Shown one piece after another: positions 8,954 through 16,029 of a stretch of DNA of 64,000 nucleotides. The stretch's first letter is position 1. The number at the start of each line of letters is the position of its first letter. Source of the DNA: Mesorhizobium sp. GTDB lineage: Bacteria; Pseudomonadota; Alphaproteobacteria; Rhizobiales; Rhizobiaceae. Location: contig SAJS01000006.1 of NCBI GenBank assembly GCA_004017535.1, positions 1 to 64,000 of the forward strand, read 5' to 3'. The notes below the pieces were generated by a model. It was not told the origin of the DNA and made no database searches. It saw only the letters and a program-made list of their open reading frames with translations. Both the position numbers and the translations under genes were made by a program.

Positions 8954-9241
8954 ATGAAGTCGTTCCTTTGCGGCCTGGCCTTGCTGGCCGCCATGGCCGC
9001 GCCGGCGACAGCCGAAACGCGTTACGACCGCAATCTTGAGAAAGCGGTGCTGGATATCGTCGCCGCCAAGACGGGTAACATCCGCGGCGGCTTCTCCTAC
9101 AAGCAGAGGCCGCAGCTCGTTGTGCTGCCGGATGCTACGCCGGTCGCACCCACTCCGGTTGAACCGCCGCGCAAGGAAGCCTCCGGCAATGACGGCCTGA
9201 CGCCGGCCGTAGAACGTCGCGTCTCCCGGACCGTTTTTTAG
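8954..9241 (+). CDS. Small secreted protein of unknown function
   Basis: A 95-residue protein with a clear signal peptide (MKSFLCGLALLAAMAAPATA, cleavage after ATA). The mature part of about 75 residues has a charged helix (YDRNLEKAVLDIVAAKTGNIRGGF), then a Pro-rich segment (VAPTPVEPPRK), and ends RRVSRTVF. The family is not recognised. Its stop codon overlaps the convergent GFA gene stop. A CtrA-like box sits about 90 bases upstream, which would link expression to the cell cycle. Confidence 0.7.
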   Translation: MKSFLCGLALLAAMAAPATAETRYDRNLEKAVLDIVAAKTGNIRGGFSYKQRPQLVVLPDATPVAPTPVEPPRKEASGNDGLTPAVERRVSRTVF

Positions 9242-9639
9242 AACCGCATGTCGCGCACGCAACGCCCATCGCGCGGCAGGTCGTCGAATGTGTCCAGGCC
9301 GTCGAAATGGTCGATCGGCAGGTCGGCAACCTCCTCGGGCGGCGCCAGCCTGACATTGACGGCGATGCGCGTGCGGCCGTTCTTGGCCGCGCGCAGGCCG
9401 CGCCAGGCGACCAGGCAGGCGCAGGTCGGGCAGAACAGGATTTCCAGCACGGGTTCGGCCACCTCGGCGCGCGTGTAGGACTTCAGCGGCCCGGCGATGC
9501 GGATGCGCTCGTCGAGATAGTCATAGGCCCAGAGCACGCCGTAGCGGCGGCAAAGCGTGCAATTGCAGGCGGTTATTCCGCCGGGATCGCCGTCCAGCGT
9601 CCAATGAGCCGCGCCGCAATGACAGGTCCCCTTCAGCAT
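9238..9639 (-). CDS. GFA (glutathione-dependent formaldehyde-activating/CENP-V) family protein
   Basis: A 133-residue zinc protein of the GFA/CENP-V fold. The zinc-binding cysteines appear in CHCGAAHW, CNCTLCRRYG and CPTCACLVAW, the expected pattern. Members have been linked to formaldehyde/glutathione adduct chemistry, but most are uncharacterised. The start at 9639 is chosen because GGAGG lies five bases upstream; a GTG at 9645 is the alternative. It is convergent with the secreted protein gene, overlapping it by four bases. Confidence 0.88.
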   Translation of the reverse strand: MLKGTCHCGAAHWTLDGDPGGITACNCTLCRRYGVLWAYDYLDERIRIAGPLKSYTRAEVAEPVLEILFCPTCACLVAWRGLRAAKNGRTRIAVNVRLAPPEEVADLPIDHFDGLDTFDDLPRDGRCVRDMRF

Positions 9640-9740
9640 CGACACCTCCGATCGACAGCCCGCCGTGCCGGCATTCTGCAGCCTCTTGCGCGGTATTCAA
9701 ACCCATTGCGTTCGCGCCCGGCTTTCGCCAATGAAGGCCG

Positions 9741-10514
9741 ATGAGTTCCCCTTTGCCATTAAGCCAGCGCCAGCGGCTCGACGAATTGCTCGTCGGGCGC
9801 GGCCTGTTTGCCAGCCGCTCGCGCGCCCGTGACGCGATCGAGCGCGGCACGGTGACGGTTGACGGCACAGTTGCCCGCAAGCCCGGCCAGCCCGTTGCGC
9901 CAGACTGCGTGGTCGCCATCGACGATCCGGCCCAGGCCTATGTGTCGCGCGCGGCATTGAAGCTGATCGCCGGCCTCGACCATTTCGGCCTCGATCCTTC
10001 CGGCAGCGAGGCGCTCGATATCGGCGCCTCGACCGGCGGCTTCACCCAGGTGCTGCTGAAACGCGGCGCGGCGCATGTCACAGCGATCGATGTCGGCCAT
10101 GGCCAGATCCATCCCGATATTGCCGACGACCCGCGCGTGACGGTGATCGAGAGAGTGAACGCCCGCGATCTGACGGCAGCCGATCTCGGCGGACGCGTTC
10201 CGGATTTCCTTGTCTGCGACGTCAGCTTCATCTCGCTCAAGCTGGCGCTGCCGCCGGCGCTTGAACTGGCGGGCGAGGGCACCAGGGCAGTTCTTCTGGT
10301 CAAGCCGCAATTCGAGGCCGGACGCGAGGCGATCGGCAAGGGCGGCATGCTGAAGGATCCGGGCGATGCCGCGCGCATCGCCGGCAATCTGCGCGATTGG
10401 CTCGCCGGCATTTCCGGCTGGCGTGTGCTGGGACTCCACCCGTCGCCCATCGAAGGCGGCGACGGCAACCGCGAGTTCCTGCTTGCGGCGATTAAGGATG
10501 CAAGTTCCCGATGA
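9741..10514 (+). CDS. tlyA: TlyA-type 23S/16S rRNA (cytidine-2'-O)-methyltransferase
   Basis: A 257-residue protein. The N terminus is an S4 RNA-binding domain (RLDELLVGRGLFASRSRARDAIERGTV, residues about 10-70). An FtsJ/RrmJ-like SAM methyltransferase domain follows, with the SAM motif LDIGASTGGFTQVLL and the catalytic-region segment LLVKPQFEAGR. TlyA proteins 2'-O-methylate rRNA cytidines and were formerly called hemolysin A. An AAGG lies five bases before the ATG. The next gene overlaps it by four bases (ATGA), so translation is probably coupled. Confidence 0.92.
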   Translation: MSSPLPLSQRQRLDELLVGRGLFASRSRARDAIERGTVTVDGTVARKPGQPVAPDCVVAIDDPAQAYVSRAALKLIAGLDHFGLDPSGSEALDIGASTGGFTQVLLKRGAAHVTAIDVGHGQIHPDIADDPRVTVIERVNARDLTAADLGGRVPDFLVCDVSFISLKLALPPALELAGEGTRAVLLVKPQFEAGREAIGKGGMLKDPGDAARIAGNLRDWLAGISGWRVLGLHPSPIEGGDGNREFLLAAIKDASSR

Positions 10515-11752
10515 GCACACGCTTCACCATCGCAAGGCTGGGCTCGCAGGGCGACGGCATCGCCAACGCCGAGGGCGGGGAGGTGTTCGTCCCGTTCACC
10601 CTGCCCGGCGAGACGGTCACCGCCGCGCGCCAGAAGGACCGCGCCACGCTGATGTCGGTGCTGGAAGCCTCGCCGCTCAGGATCGACCCGGCCTGCCGCC
10701 ATTTCACCGAATGTGGCGGCTGCGCGCTGCAGCACTACGAGGCCGAAGCCTACCAGCAATGGAAGCGCGAGAAGGTCGTGCAGGCGCTGAAGGCCAAGGG
10801 CATCGCTTGCGAGGTCGACGCGCTGGTGCCTTGCGCGCCGCGCAGCCGCCGCCGCGTCACCTTCAGCGCCAGGCGCACCGAGGCCGGCATGCTGCTTGGC
10901 TTCGTGCGCGCGCTCTCGTCGGAGATCATCCCGATCGAGGAATGCCCGATCTCGCTTCCGGCGATCGTCGCGGCGCTCGATAAATTGCGCGCCTTGGCCG
11001 CCTTGGTCTGCGCCACGCCGAAAGCGTTTCATATGACGGTGACTGTCACCGCTTCCGGCCTCGACATTGCCGTCCATGATGCCGGCAAGCTTGGCGACCA
11101 CCAGCGGCGCATCGCCTCCAACTTCGTCATGGCCGAAGGTCTGGCGCGGCTTTCCGTCGACGGTGAGATCGTTGTCGAGCCGAAGAAGCCGGTGGTGCAG
11201 TTCGGATCGGTCGCGGTCGCCTTGCCGCCCGGCGCCTTCCTGCAGGCGACGGAAGCCGCCGAGCAGGCGATGGCCGGTCTCGTCGGCCAGCATCTGTCGC
11301 GCGCCAGGAAGGTCGCGGATCTGTTTGCCGGCTGCGGCAGCTTCGCGCTCCGGCTGGCGGCGAAATCCGAGGTTCACGCCGTCGAGGGCGAAGCCGCGGG
11401 ACTTGCCGCGCTCGATCGCGCCTACCGCTTCGCCACCGGCCTGAAGCGGGTGACCAGCGAACGCCGAGACCTGTTCCGCAGGCCGCTGACCTTCAAGGAG
11501 TTGAACGCCTTCGACGGCCTGGTCTTCGACCCGCCACGCGCCGGCGCCGAGGATCAGTCCAAGCAGATCGCCCGCTCCGACGTGCCGCTTGTCGCCGCCG
11601 TGTCCTGCAATCCGGTGACGCTGGCGCGGGATTTGCGCATCCTTCTCGACGGCGGCTACACGCTGAAAAGTGTCACCCCGATCGACCAGTTCCTGTGGTC
11701 GCCGCATGTCGAGGCCGTGGCCTTGCTGGAGAAGCCGAAGCGGCGGCGATAG
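10511..11752 (+). CDS. Class I SAM-dependent RNA methyltransferase (RumA/TrmA family)
   Basis: A 413-residue tRNA/rRNA uracil-5-methyltransferase-family enzyme. An N-terminal TRAM-like domain is followed by the iron-sulfur cysteines of CRHFTECGGC (C-x5-C-x2-C). The SAM motif is DLFAGCGSFALRLA. The C-terminal motifs are FDPPRAGAEDQ and the catalytic VSCNPVTLARDL. The target may be 23S rRNA U1939 or U747, which the sequence cannot decide. It overlaps the tlyA stop by four bases. Confidence 0.92.
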   Translation: MSTRFTIARLGSQGDGIANAEGGEVFVPFTLPGETVTAARQKDRATLMSVLEASPLRIDPACRHFTECGGCALQHYEAEAYQQWKREKVVQALKAKGIACEVDALVPCAPRSRRRVTFSARRTEAGMLLGFVRALSSEIIPIEECPISLPAIVAALDKLRALAALVCATPKAFHMTVTVTASGLDIAVHDAGKLGDHQRRIASNFVMAEGLARLSVDGEIVVEPKKPVVQFGSVAVALPPGAFLQATEAAEQAMAGLVGQHLSRARKVADLFAGCGSFALRLAAKSEVHAVEGEAAGLAALDRAYRFATGLKRVTSERRDLFRRPLTFKELNAFDGLVFDPPRAGAEDQSKQIARSDVPLVAAVSCNPVTLARDLRILLDGGYTLKSVTPIDQFLWSPHVEAVALLEKPKRRR

Positions 11753-11921
11753 TCGGCTGCCGGAGGTTCGCTGGAAAAATTGTGAAGTCTCTGTTCTTTC
11801 GGTGAAATCGCGCCCTAAAGCCGCCTTTTTGCCGGATCTTAATTTCGCTGTTAGGGAAACATTCCTGCCTCCCCGGCGTTATCGCATGGAGATGGACGGC
11901 GAACACGGATGGCGAATTGCT

Positions 11922-14549
11922 ATGCTCTCGCTTCGGAAAGTCATCGGTCTTCTCGTTGTTCTCATCGCGTTCACCGTCGCGTCCGCGACCGGTGTGCTCG
12001 CGCAACAGCAGAAACGTCTCGCTTTCGTCATCGGCAACGCCGCCTATCCCTCCGATGCGCTGGTCACCTCCGCGAACGACGCAGGTCTGATCGCGCAGAC
12101 CTTGCAGGCGGCAGGCTTCGACGTGGTTGGCGCCCGCGACGTCGACCAGGAATCGCTGCGCGGCGCGCTGCGTGATTTCCTTGCGAAAGTTTCCGCCGCC
12201 GGTCCGGACGCTACCGTTTTCGTGTACCTCGCCGGCCGGGGGGTGCAGTTCGAAGGCGAGAACTACTTCCTGCCGGTCGATGCCCAGATCGCCAATCCGG
12301 CCGACGTGCCGCTCCAGGCCATGCGGCTCTCCGATATCACCAAGTCGCTGGCCGGACTGCCGACGAAGGTCAATATAGTCGTCCTCGACGCGGCTCGGCC
12401 GAATGCCCTTCCAAAAATGAGCCAGCCGCTGGCCAGCGGGCTGGCGCTGGTCGACCCCGACCCCAATATGCTGATCGCGTTCAACGCCGCTCCCGGAACG
12501 GTTGCGCCGGAAGGCAAGGGCCCATACGGCGCCTATGCCCAGGCGCTCGCCGAGATGATGCGCGACGGCGGCTTGTCGCTCGATGAGGTTTTCGACCGCA
12601 CGCGGCTGCGCGTCAACGAGGTGACGCAGGGCGCCGAAATCCCATGGGATGTCTCGAAGATCGATGCGCCTTTCGTCTTCTTCGAGCGCGCTCCGGACGC
12701 GCCGCCGCCGAAGGTTTCCGAGGTCGAAGAACGGACTAACCGGACCAGGGCGATCCGCGACTTCAACGCGCACGACGCCTATCTCGCGGCACTCGATCGC
12801 GACACGATGCGCGGTTACGATGATTTCATCGCCGCCTATCCGCACGACCCAATGGCCAAACGCGTCCGCGCCATCATCGCGGCGCGGCGCGAGGCGATCA
12901 CCTGGCGTGAAACATGGCTGCGGGACACGCCCGAGGCCTATTGGTCCTATCTCGAACGCTATCCGCACGGGCCGCATGCCTGGGACGCGCGGCGCCGGCT
13001 GGAGCATTTCGACGCCGAGCTCGAGCCACCGGCGAGCTTCACAGTTATCGTGTACGATGTGCCGCCGCCGCCTGAGGAGGAAATCGTCTATGTCGATAGG
13101 CCGGTGCTCTATTTCGACGATCCCGATTTCGATTTCGAGCCTCCGCCGCCGGTCGACGTGATATTCCTGCCGCCTCCGCCGCCGGATTTTGTCGTGCTGC
13201 CGCCGCCTCCGCCGCCGGTCGATGTTTACGTCCTGCCGACGCCGGTCTTCGTCCCCGTGCCGGTCTGGGTCAGGCCGCCACGTGACATCGTGCCGCCGCC
13301 GGACAACATCATTTTCAACAACATCCACAACACGGCCGTCATCAACAACATCAACAACACCACGATCCGCAACGAGACCGCCAATCAGCCAAACGGCAAT
13401 GCCGAGGGCGGCCTCACCACCGGCCAGAAAATGACCGGAGCTGCCATCGGTACCGGCGCGGCGCTGGCGGCCAGGGTCGCGCTGCCGCCGCTCTTGAAGA
13501 AGAGGGCGGCCGTATCCGGTCAGGCCCAGTTCAACCAGAATCAGGGCGCCTTGCCGCTGAAGCCCGGTCAGGGTGTGACGCAGGGCCAGCAGCCTGGTGC
13601 TGCGGGTCCGCTGTCGAAGAACCTGTCCACCCGCAAGCTCGGAACCGACCACGCCTTGCCGGGAGCCGATGGCAAAACGCTGCCGCTCGTCAACGGCAAG
13701 CCGGTGCTCAACGGCCAGAATCCGCCCAACGACAGGTCGAGGAAGCTGCTTGGCAAGCAAGGCATTGTGGAGGGCAACCAGGAGGCGACGGGAAATGCCG
13801 GCGCCGCGGCGACCGGAGTGCAGGGCACGGATCAGCAGAAGGGCAAGAAATTCCGCAAACTGCCGAGCGTCAACGGCTTACCGGCCGATAAGGGACTCGG
13901 CGCACAGGAAAAATTCAGGAAGAACAATCCCAACGCGTTGTCCGACCAGGGCAACGGCAAACCGAAAAGGCTGATGCGCAAGGATTTGTCAGCCGGCCAG
14001 TCCATCGTCGAACCGGGCGATCAGGGCTCGGCCAACAGAAACGACAAAGGCAGGAAATTCGGCAAGCTGCCGACCGTCAATGGTGAGCCGGCTGACAACC
14101 GGCCGAGCGTGCAGAAGCACCTGAGGAAGAACAATCCGGACGTATTCTCCGACCAGGGCTCGATCGGCGGGAACGTCAAGAAGTTCCGCAGACTGCCGAC
14201 CGTCAATGGTGAGCCGGCCGACAATGGGCCGAGTATGCAGAAGCGGCTCAGGAAGAACAATCCGGATGTCTTCTCCGGCGAGAATCAGGGCTCCGCCGGC
14301 GGGAACGACGGGGCCAGGAAGTTCCGCAGGCCGCAGAACGAAGAAGGCTCCGTCGGCCCCGAAGTCAACGTCCAGCGCAACTTCAAGGTCAACCGGCCGA
14401 ACGAGAATGTGCAGCGCCAGCTCAAGCTTCAGGAAAATCCAAACGCTCAGGAGCGGCGTCTGCCACAACAGCCCAAGGCACAGCCGCCGCAGGGTAACAA
14501 CAAGAAATTCGCCTGCGGCAACCCTGGCGAGCCGCCCTGCAAACAATAG
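11922..14549 (+). CDS. Secreted caspase-fold (C14-like) protein with degenerate catalytic site and repeat tail
   Basis: About 875 residues. A signal peptide (MLSLRKVIGLLVVLIAF...VLAQ) is followed by a caspase p20-like domain (residues about 28-250; KRLAFVIGNAAY, then strand-loop blocks). The catalytic His of the usual SGHG-type motif is Arg (AGRG, codon 12237-12239), and the catalytic Cys of DACR is Ala (DAAR, codon 12393-12395). Next come a helical region with YP-rich repeats, a poly-Pro region (about 375-450), an Asn-rich linker (NNIHNTAVINNINNTT), a short hydrophobic stretch (residues about 500-530), and a basic tail with three copies of a 37-39-residue repeat. Starts at 11886 or 11892 are possible; 11922 is favoured because it gives a normal signal peptide. 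It is probably a non-catalytic exported protein. Confidence 0.85.
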   Translation: MLSLRKVIGLLVVLIAFTVASATGVLAQQQKRLAFVIGNAAYPSDALVTSANDAGLIAQTLQAAGFDVVGARDVDQESLRGALRDFLAKVSAAGPDATVFVYLAGRGVQFEGENYFLPVDAQIANPADVPLQAMRLSDITKSLAGLPTKVNIVVLDAARPNALPKMSQPLASGLALVDPDPNMLIAFNAAPGTVAPEGKGPYGAYAQALAEMMRDGGLSLDEVFDRTRLRVNEVTQGAEIPWDVSKIDAPFVFFERAPDAPPPKVSEVEERTNRTRAIRDFNAHDAYLAALDRDTMRGYDDFIAAYPHDPMAKRVRAIIAARREAITWRETWLRDTPEAYWSYLERYPHGPHAWDARRRLEHFDAELEPPASFTVIVYDVPPPPEEEIVYVDRPVLYFDDPDFDFEPPPPVDVIFLPPPPPDFVVLPPPPPPVDVYVLPTPVFVPVPVWVRPPRDIVPPPDNIIFNNIHNTAVINNINNTTIRNETANQPNGNAEGGLTTGQKMTGAAIGTGAALAARVALPPLLKKRAAVSGQAQFNQNQGALPLKPGQGVTQGQQPGAAGPLSKNLSTRKLGTDHALPGADGKTLPLVNGKPVLNGQNPPNDRSRKLLGKQGIVEGNQEATGNAGAAATGVQGTDQQKGKKFRKLPSVNGLPADKGLGAQEKFRKNNPNALSDQGNGKPKRLMRKDLSAGQSIVEPGDQGSANRNDKGRKFGKLPTVNGEPADNRPSVQKHLRKNNPDVFSDQGSIGGNVKKFRRLPTVNGEPADNGPSMQKRLRKNNPDVFSGENQGSAGGNDGARKFRRPQNEEGSVGPEVNVQRNFKVNRPNENVQRQLKLQENPNAQERRLPQQPKAQPPQGNNKKFACGNPGEPPCKQ
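13842..14291 (+). repeat. Three imperfect 37-39-residue repeats in the caspase-like protein tail
   Basis: Repeat units lie at 13842-13952, 14049-14159 and 14175-14291. Each encodes the pattern KFRxLPxVNGxPADxxxxxQxxxRKNNPxxxSDQG. Units 2 and 3 are nearly identical at the protein level, and their DNA still shares long exact blocks such as the CTGCCGACCGTCAATGGTGA core, so the duplication is comparatively recent. A weaker fourth version (LPLVNGKPVLNG) lies near 13680-13720. These are in-frame coding repeats, not CRISPR repeats. Confidence 0.8.
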
Positions 14550-14680
14550 CGGCAGGGGTTGAACAGCAATTCTCCGTTGATGGGCCGGGATTTCCTGGCT
14601 CATCGCCTGCAAATCAAGAGATCGCTGGCTCGCGGCGCTTCAGCCGATGCTGGCTGTACGGGACAGGCGGATAATTCGGC

Positions 14681-15346
14681 CTATGAGCTCGGAGTGAGCC
14701 GCTTCGCCGTGCCACCCCGCTGGTTGATCGAAACCCAGGTGTTCGGGTTCTGCTGCGACTGCCGCTTCAGGAAATAATAGCCGGTCGCGTTCCACGGCCT
14801 AACCTCGTCGACCAGATTGTCCAGCACGAGATCGCCCTTGTCGGTCTTCACCGTCAGGATGGTGTGGCCCTCGTTATGCAGGTCGCGAACCACCGTCATC
14901 AGCAATGCCTGTCGGGGAAATCCTGCTTCCTGAAGAAGCTTGCGCTTGTAGAGCGCGTAGATCTTGCAATCGCCCTTGCCGTCCACGGGATAATCCCAGT
15001 GGTCCATCATCGTGCCCCAGTGGTCGTAGTTGCTCACCGGCTTGATGGAGCGGTTCGCCTTCTGGTTCACCCGCTTGAGGATGCTCATGTTCCGCGCGGT
15101 CAGCTTGACGCTGGCGGCCGGCAGGGCAGGAACCTTGCATTCCTTCGGCCGGCGATGACAGAAATCGAGCCAGCCATACGGGACGCTGGTGCTGCCGCCG
15201 ACTGCGGCGGAACTGGCGCCGGCGGCAGGTTGCGTGAACCATGTCGACTGGGCTGCAGCGGGGCCTACCTCAAACGAGGTCGCGCCAACCAACGAAACAA
15301 TGCCAAGGAGGAGAGAGGAAGTCAGGACGCAAGGGGAACGCCGCAT
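14681..15346 (-). CDS. Bacterial transglutaminase-like cysteine proteinase (BTLCP, peptidase C93)
   Basis: A 221-residue exported protein with a signal peptide (MRRSPCVLTSSLLLGIVSLVGA...AAAQ). The mature part shows the family disulfide-type motif DFCHRRPKEC and the likely triad: Cys in GKGDCKIYALYK, His in NEGHTILTVKTDKG and Asp in LVLDNL. The family (DUF920) belongs to the transglutaminase fold and is often associated with periplasmic processing or type I secretion/LapG-type systems. All three catalytic residues are present. The start at 15346 is preferred; 15379 is possible. It is convergent with the caspase-like gene. Confidence 0.87.
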   Translation of the reverse strand: MRRSPCVLTSSLLLGIVSLVGATSFEVGPAAAQSTWFTQPAAGASSAAVGGSTSVPYGWLDFCHRRPKECKVPALPAASVKLTARNMSILKRVNQKANRSIKPVSNYDHWGTMMDHWDYPVDGKGDCKIYALYKRKLLQEAGFPRQALLMTVVRDLHNEGHTILTVKTDKGDLVLDNLVDEVRPWNATGYYFLKRQSQQNPNTWVSINQRGGTAKRLTPSS

Positions 15347-15505
15347 TGCCAACACCACCGCATCGAGAGGAACTGGCATTGCGTAACGCGCAAACGCCGT
15401 CCCGGCTATTAAATAATTAATAACGTCCTAACATGATTGTGTCCTCATCAAGGTGGCGACGGCTCTTCAAACCGAAAAATTCAGGCACCAGCCCTTGCTT
15501 GAAAC

Positions 15506-15745
15506 TCAGCCCTTGCCAAGAATACGTTCTACGAATGCCGGCACCACTTGGGTCGCTGGGCCTTCCAGTTGCTCGTGGAAAGGGGACGCCCAAGCGGCGC
15601 ATTTGAGGTTGAACTCGACCGTCAGGGCCCCTGCGGCGCGGCCTCCTTGATGAAACCGGCCGCTGGATAGACGCTGCCACTGGTGCCGACCGCCGCGAAC
15701 AGGTCGCAGCCGCCGTCAGGATGACGATCTTGGATTTCGGCATGG
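15506..15745 (-). pseudogene. Sir2/CobB-type NAD-dependent deacylase remnant, frameshifted
   Basis: Minus-strand translation from 15720 gives CDLFAAVGTSGSVYPAAGF and then IKEAAPQGP before a premature TGA. Shifting one base restores LTVEFNLKCA, then SPFHEQLEGPATQVVPAFVE and RILGKG, ending at TGA 15506-15508. This is recognisably the C-terminal third of bacterial Sir2/CobB deacylases (GTSG motif, then ...EGPA...VP.FVE). The NAD-binding and catalytic N-terminal part is absent, and a further shift occurs near 15725. It is a broken gene fragment. Confidence 0.8.
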
Positions 15746-15805
15746 GCAATGGCAACCGGCCGAAAATTATCGTTTAGCGAATGCTACCGGAAGATGCCGA
15801 CGCGC

Positions 15806-15979
15806 TCAAACGCGAGCACGGCGCAGTGCCTCAGCGAGGACACTCGCGTCCATCTCTGCCACTGTCTTCGGGGTGCCCTCGAATGGGAGGGAGCCAAAAA
15901 CATCCTTCGGCTGGGTTGCCGAAAACCCTGGCGAGAGCTTCGAACGCACCTCATTCGGCCCCTTGGCCGAGACGCTCAT
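15806..15979 (-). CDS. Tiny ORF resembling the tail of an AbrB/MazE-type antitoxin
   Basis: A 57-codon frame (ATG 15979 to TGA 15806) encodes a peptide starting MSVSAKGPNEVRSKL and ending KTVAEMDASVLAEALRRARV. The segment DVFGxLPxxGxPKTVxEMDxxVxxEAxRR resembles the C-terminal arm of AbrB/MazE-like antitoxins. The DNA-binding part is too short, no ribosome-binding site is visible, and no intact toxin gene follows. It lies next to the Sir2 remnant, so I read it as a probable relic in a decayed patch, not a confident gene. Confidence 0.35.
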   Translation of the reverse strand: MSVSAKGPNEVRSKLSPGFSATQPKDVFGSLPFEGTPKTVAEMDASVLAEALRRARV

Positions 15980-16029
15980 CGTAAAGTTTTTCAGAAGCTG
16001 ACATCGTAGCCTTTCCGGCGTTCACGCGC

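Noticed and set aside
13842-14291. CRISPR-like repeats
   Set aside because: The repeats are in frame within a coding sequence, imperfect and of 111-117 bases, with no spacer structure.
15417-15755. 112-residue minus-strand frame overlapping the Sir2 remnant
   Set aside because: It reads out of frame relative to the recognisable Sir2 segment; the real signal is the frameshifted pseudogene.
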